The position numbers and the translations under genes are program-made. Below, piece after piece: positions 60,265-64,000 of a DNA stretch of 64,000 bases. The notes under the pieces are model-generated. The model searched no databases. It was not told where the DNA came from and saw only the letters and a list, made by a program, of their open reading frames with translations. This DNA is from Actinomycetota bacterium. GTDB lineage: Bacteria; Actinomycetota; Actinomycetes; S36-B12; UBA5976. The stretch is taken from NCBI GenBank assembly GCA_026392515.1, contig JAPLBY010000022.1, positions 80,869 to 144,868 on the forward strand. The letters are read 5' to 3'. Position 1 is the stretch's first letter. Each line of letters begins with the position of its first letter.

Positions 60265-61017
60265 TTAGGCAGTTACGTATTGGGCGTAGCCGTTAGCTTC
60301 GATGTCATCAGCAAGTTCTGGGCCACCTTCACGAACAATGCGACCATCGTAGAAAACGTGAACAAAGTCAGGCTTAACATACTTCAGGATGCGAGTGAAG
60401 TGAGTGATCAGAAGAACACCAGTCTCACCCTTGGCGCAAACTCGGTTGATTCCTTCGGAAACTACGCGCAGAGCGTCAACGTCAAGGCCAGAGTCGGTTT
60501 CATCAAGAACTGCAATCTTTGGATTGATAAGTTCCATCTGAAGAATCTCAGTGCGCTTGCGTTCGCCACCAGAGAAGCCTTCGTTGACATTACGTTCGGC
60601 GAACTGAGGATCAATCTGTAACCCAGCCATTGATTCTTTTAGTTCCTTGATCCAATGACGAAGGTTTGGTGCTTCGCCACGAATCGCAGTGATTGACGTA
60701 CGTAGGAAGTTTGAAATTGAAACGCCGGGCACTTCAACTGGGTACTGCATAGCAAGGAACAGACCCGCGCGAGCACGCTCGTCCACACTCATCTCAAGTA
60801 CGTCTTGGCCATCAAGTGATACCTGTCCGCCAGTAATGGTGTACTTCGGATGTCCAGCAATGGCGTAAGCAAGAGTTGACTTACCCGATCCGTTTGGACC
60901 CATAAGTGCATGAATTTCGCCAGCCTTAACGGTCAAGTCAACGCCGCGCAAAATTTCTTTGGGACCATCTTCGGTAGTTACCTCAACGGTTAAACCCTTA
61001 ATTACTAGAACTGACAT
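60265..61017 (-). CDS. sufC: Fe-S cluster assembly ATPase SufC
   Basis: ATPase of the SufBCD scaffold. 250 residues. Walker A GPNGSGKST (40-48), signature GFSGGERKRTEILQ, Walker B AVLDETDSGLD. The SufC-typical insertion QYPVEVPGVSISNFLR is present. It binds SufB and SufD, encoded upstream, and drives conformational changes for cluster building. Two bases separate it from the Rieske gene. Confidence 0.96.
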   Translation of the reverse strand: MSVLVIKGLTVEVTTEDGPKEILRGVDLTVKAGEIHALMGPNGSGKSTLAYAIAGHPKYTITGGQVSLDGQDVLEMSVDERARAGLFLAMQYPVEVPGVSISNFLRTSITAIRGEAPNLRHWIKELKESMAGLQIDPQFAERNVNEGFSGGERKRTEILQMELINPKIAVLDETDSGLDVDALRVVSEGINRVCAKGETGVLLITHFTRILKYVKPDFVHVFYDGRIVREGGPELADDIEANGYAQYVTA

Positions 61018-61019
61018 GA

Positions 61020-61358
61020 CTAACTCCTCGCGCTTTCAGATAATGAAACAAAAATCATTGGATCGGACTGGTCTTCTTCTAGCTTTATTGCAAAGGTCTT
61101 CAGGGGTGAGGTTGCTGGTGGCCCGGATGGCTTACCAGTTCTCAAATCAAAGGATGAGCCGTGAAGCCAGCATTCAATTGCGCAGCCTTCGATGTCACCT
61201 TCGCTAAGCGACACTTCGGAGTGCGTACAGATGTCGCTTACTGCAAAGATTTCATCAGCTACCTTCGCCAACAAAACATCTTCACCGTCTACAACCACTC
61301 GCATAGGCTTGGAATCTTCCAAGGCCGACTTGCGAACTGTTTCGAACATTGTGGTCAT
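61020..61358 (-). CDS. Rieske [2Fe-2S] ferredoxin-like protein of the SUF operon
   Basis: 112 residues. Cluster ligands Cys44, His46 (ICTHSE) and Cys63, His66 (CWLH) form a standard Rieske site. It resembles ferredoxin subunits of dioxygenases and is a common member of actinobacterial suf operons between sufD and sufC; it may supply electrons for assembly or serve as a first client. Its start overlaps the sufD stop by one base (TAATG). Confidence 0.93.
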   Translation of the reverse strand: MTTMFETVRKSALEDSKPMRVVVDGEDVLLAKVADEIFAVSDICTHSEVSLSEGDIEGCAIECWLHGSSFDLRTGKPSGPPATSPLKTFAIKLEEDQSDPMIFVSLSESARS

Positions 61359-62494
61359 TAGATACGTCCACCTAAACGAGCCTCGATACTGTCTCGCACA
61401 CGATCATTGATCTCTGGTACTGCTATCTGTCCCAAAAGATCTTCAAAGAATCCGCGCAGAACTAGCTTGCGGGCTTCTTCTTCATTGATGCCACGTGACT
61501 GTAAATAGAACAGCTGCTCATCATCAAAGCGACCAGTGGTGCTGGCATGTCCAGCTCCAACGATTTCGCCAGTTTCAATTTCTAAGTTAGGAACTGAATC
61601 AGCTCGCCCGCCGCCACTGAGAACTAAGTTGCGGTTGATTTCATAAGTATCTGTACCAATTGCGTTGGCACGAATCAATACGTCGCCAACCCAAACAGTA
61701 TGAGCATCTTCGCCATCTAGGGCACCCTTGTAAACCACATTGCTTCGGCAGTTCGCTTCGCTGTGATCAACAAAAAGTCGATGTTCAGTGTGCTGTCCAG
61801 CACCTGCGAAATAGAGACCGATCAACTCAGCTTGTCCACCTGGTGCTGCGTAATGAACGCTCGGCAGGATGCGAACTACATCTCCACCAAGTGTTACCGA
61901 TACGTGCTTTACCGAAGCGTCTTTACCAAGTGTGATGCGGTGCTGAGCAAGATGGACAGCCGAGGCATCCCAGTCTTGAAGTGAAACTACAGTTACTGCT
62001 CCACCATCAGCCACATTGATGTCGATGTTTCCGGCGTAAGTGGCTGCGCCAATATGATCAACGATTACCACCGCACTGGCAAACTTCTCAACATTAATGT
62101 CTAGCTGCCCAAAAGCGACATCACCAGACCCAACAATCGAAACAACTACAGATTCTGAAAGATTCTGATTCGCCTCGATCGTCAGCGTCGACACCGCTTC
62201 TAACTGTGACCATGCTCCGGCTGCAATCTTGTCAGTGAAGCCAATTCGATCTGTCGACTTAGCTCCAGCGATCTCGAAACTTGAGCCAGCAACTTTGTTT
62301 ACAGCAAGTGCCATACTTCCAGTTGCAGTTACGTTTCCTTGATGCAAGTTATGAAGTCTGGACATCGGAGTAAACCGAAACTCTTCATCACGACTTGTTG
62401 GTGTTGGGAAGTCAGACGGATCCAAAGATCGAACTACTGGAGTGTGATCCTTTGGTGGAACTATCGCAACTTCGCGCTCTTTAACTTCTGTCAT
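61358..62494 (-). CDS. sufD: Fe-S cluster assembly protein SufD
   Basis: 378 residues, paralogue of SufB. It has the parallel beta-helix core and the conserved C-terminal region VVYKGALDGEDAHTVWVGDVLI, NRNLVLSGGGRADSVPNLEIETGEIVGAGHASTTGRFDDEQLFYLQSRG with the SufC-binding end. It forms SufB-SufC2-SufD. It lies two bases after sufB and overlaps the Rieske gene by one. Confidence 0.95.
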   Translation of the reverse strand: MTEVKEREVAIVPPKDHTPVVRSLDPSDFPTPTSRDEEFRFTPMSRLHNLHQGNVTATGSMALAVNKVAGSSFEIAGAKSTDRIGFTDKIAAGAWSQLEAVSTLTIEANQNLSESVVVSIVGSGDVAFGQLDINVEKFASAVVIVDHIGAATYAGNIDINVADGGAVTVVSLQDWDASAVHLAQHRITLGKDASVKHVSVTLGGDVVRILPSVHYAAPGGQAELIGLYFAGAGQHTEHRLFVDHSEANCRSNVVYKGALDGEDAHTVWVGDVLIRANAIGTDTYEINRNLVLSGGGRADSVPNLEIETGEIVGAGHASTTGRFDDEQLFYLQSRGINEEEARKLVLRGFFEDLLGQIAVPEINDRVRDSIEARLGGRI

Positions 62495-62496
62495 AA

Positions 62497-63906
62497 CTAA
62501 CCGACAGCACCTTCCATTTGGAGTTCAATTAGACGGTTTAGCTCAAGTGCGTATTCCATCGGCAATTCGCGGGCGATTGGTTCAACGAAGCCACGAACGA
62601 TCATCGCCATTGCCTCGTCTTCTTCAAGACCGCGAGACATTAAGTAGAACAACTGATCCTCAGAAACTTTAGATACCGACGCTTCGTGACCTAACGAAAC
62701 ATCATCATCACGAACATCAACATACGGATATGTGTCGGAACGTGAAATGTCATCCACCAGCAAGGCATCACACTTAACGGTGCTCTTACTGCCATGGCAA
62801 CCTTCAAGGACCTGGACTAAGCCACGGTATGAAGTTCTGCCGCCGCCACGGGCTACAGACTTGCTGATGATTGATGAGGAGGTAAATGGCGCAGCGTGAA
62901 CCATCTTCGCTCCAGCATCTTGATGCTGACCTTCACCGGCAAATGCGATGGAAAGTGTTTCGCCCTTTGCATGTGGACCTTGTAGCCAGATTGCTGGGTA
63001 CTTCATGGTCACCTTTGAGCCAATGTTTCCATCGACCCATTCCATGGTTGCACCTTCATGAGCAACGGCGCGCTTGGTTACCAAGTTGTAAACGTTGTTC
63101 GACCAGTTTTGAATCGTGGTGTAACGGCAGCGAGCACCCTTTTTAACGATGATTTCTACGACAGCTGAGTGCAGTGAATCACTTGAATAGATAGGCGCAG
63201 TGCAGCCTTCTACGTAGTGAACATAAGCATCTTCGTCAACGATAATCAGGGTTCGTTCGAATTGACCCATGTTCTCTGTGTTGATTCGGAAGTAAGCCTG
63301 CAAAGGAATGTCCACATGCACACCCTTTGGGATGTAAATGAACGATCCACCTGACCATACTGAAGTGTTTAGAGCAGCAAACTTGTTATCGCCAACTGGA
63401 ATAACAGTTCCGAAGTACTCCTTGAAAAGTTCTTCGTGCTCGCGCAGACCTGTGTCAGTGTCTACGAAAATTACACCCAGCTCTTCCAGGTCTTCGCGGA
63501 TCTTGTGATAAACAACTTCTGATTCATACTGCGCAGCAACACCGGAAACTAGACGCTGCTTTTCTGCCTCAGGAATACCTAGACGGTCGTAGGTGTTCTT
63601 GATGTCATCCGGAAGGTCGTCCCAACTAGTGGCTTGCTTTTCAGTTGATCGCACAAAGTACTTGATGTTGTCGAAATCGATACCAGACAAGTCACTACCC
63701 CAGTTTGGCATTGGCTTCTTGCCAAACAGATTTAAACCTTTAAGGCGAAGATCTAGCATCCACTGTGGCTCACTCTTTAAGCCTGAGATGTTGCGAACGA
63801 CTGATTCGTCAATGCCGCGTCGCGCGTTGATTCCAGCTAGGTCATTATCGTGCCATCCAAACTCGTAATTTCCGAGTGCGTCAAGATGTTCCTGTTGGGT
63901 TGTCAT
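62497..63906 (-). CDS. sufB: Fe-S cluster assembly protein SufB
   Basis: Scaffold protein on which the cluster is built. 469 residues, starting [18 protein letters not shown] at ATG 63906, with AGGG about seven bases upstream; the longer frame to 63945 lacks support. Typical segments are [62 protein letters not shown] and the C-terminal [17 protein letters not shown]. No intein is present, unlike many mycobacterial SufB. It is first in the operon; no sufR is visible in the 94 bases to the window end. Confidence 0.95.
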   Translation of the reverse strand: MTTQQEHLDALGNYEFGWHDNDLAGINARRGIDESVVRNISGLKSEPQWMLDLRLKGLNLFGKKPMPNWGSDLSGIDFDNIKYFVRSTEKQATSWDDLPDDIKNTYDRLGIPEAEKQRLVSGVAAQYESEVVYHKIREDLEELGVIFVDTDTGLREHEELFKEYFGTVIPVGDNKFAALNTSVWSGGSFIYIPKGVHVDIPLQAYFRINTENMGQFERTLIIVDEDAYVHYVEGCTAPIYSSDSLHSAVVEIIVKKGARCRYTTIQNWSNNVYNLVTKRAVAHEGATMEWVDGNIGSKVTMKYPAIWLQGPHAKGETLSIAFAGEGQHQDAGAKMVHAAPFTSSSIISKSVARGGGRTSYRGLVQVLEGCHGSKSTVKCDALLVDDISRSDTYPYVDVRDDDVSLGHEASVSKVSEDQLFYLMSRGLEEDEAMAMIVRGFVEPIARELPMEYALELNRLIELQMEGAVG

Positions 63907-64000
63907 GCGTTTTCCCTTCGTGTGTGTGGAACTAGTGTCGTGCAAACTGCATTACCTTTTGCGATTGTTGCCAAGCGTGTCACATGCACTCCAGTCAATT

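Noticed and set aside
63907-64000. Possible sufR or other gene beyond sufB
   Set aside because: Only 94 bases remain, with no recognisable start or family motif in either strand.
1-64000. CRISPR arrays, insertion sequences, prophage, toxin-antitoxin pairs
   Set aside because: No regularly spaced repeats, transposase, integrase or terminal inverted repeats were seen; all genes are of chromosomal housekeeping type.

Overview
The window is a contiguous chromosomal segment of a small-genome actinobacterium of moderate-to-low GC (mid-40s per cent by eye, not computed). Actinobacterial markers are unambiguous: RbpA, GarA, mycothiol ligase MshC, the Pup/Dop/PafA/ARC pupylation system, PafB/PafC, the actinobacterial SUF operon with a Rieske protein, and an InhA-type FabI. 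Gene order matches several Mycobacterium tuberculosis blocks (Rv1822-Rv1832, Rv2050/Rv2051c, Rv2092c-Rv2136c, Rv3040c-Rv3042c, Rv1461-Rv1466) brought close together. Very short or negative intergenic gaps, low GC and many leaderless promoters suggest a streamlined aquatic lineage such as the Nanopelagicales (acI); that placement is inference. No mobile element, phage, CRISPR array or clear transferred island is visible.

Layout. 1-3745 (+): end of aroK, then aroB, aroQ, an M24 peptidase, efp and nusB. 3759-3832 (-): a tRNA-Leu(CAA) that lacks the usual long variable arm. 3884-9358 (+): pgsA, DUF881-sbp-DUF881, gcvH, garA, a MerR regulator, a DUF151 nuclease and a second MerR. 9408-12449 (+): a one-aptamer glycine riboswitch and gcvP. 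12450-13098: a probable 57-aa gene (-) and rbpA (+). 13207-30646 (-): a long run of ppm, lnt, pepP, a 5'-3' exonuclease, helY, a lipid kinase, tatC, tatA (58 aa), pafC, pafB, two FKBPs, pafA, pup, dop, the ARC/Mpa ATPase and trmI, with internal promoters. The 20S proteasome genes prcBA are absent between pup and pafA, where mycobacteria carry them in this region.

30731-38239: PAC2 protein, mshC, an SCO1664-type kinase-like protein, DUF3090, a histidine phosphatase, uppP, an aldo-keto reductase, DUF5703 and an M20 peptidase. 38348-45960: tRNA-Leu(GAG), trhO, RidA, htpX-lemA, a DinB-like protein, a secreted HNH nuclease lipoprotein overlapping ung, a dapA-family gene, trmB and two Nudix proteins. 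46007-54577: an ABC ATPase, an uncharacterised protein, serB, fabG-fabI, tldD-tldE, dodecin, DUF3099 and SURF1. 54574-63906 (-): an ABC exporter, an ABC-F ATPase and the SUF operon sufB-sufD-Rieske-sufC-sufS-sufU-sufT.

Functionally this is housekeeping: aromatic amino acid and cell-envelope precursors, lipoprotein maturation, Tat export, one-carbon metabolism tuned by glycine, pupylation apparently uncoupled from a local proteasome, thiol and Fe-S homeostasis, and tRNA modification. Distinctive points are the short-armed tRNA-Leu, pupylation without prcBA or a GQYL tail on ARC, about fourteen TAnnnT-N6/7-RTG leaderless starts, and a conserved but unexplained kinase-like/DUF3090/phosphatase cluster next to mshC.
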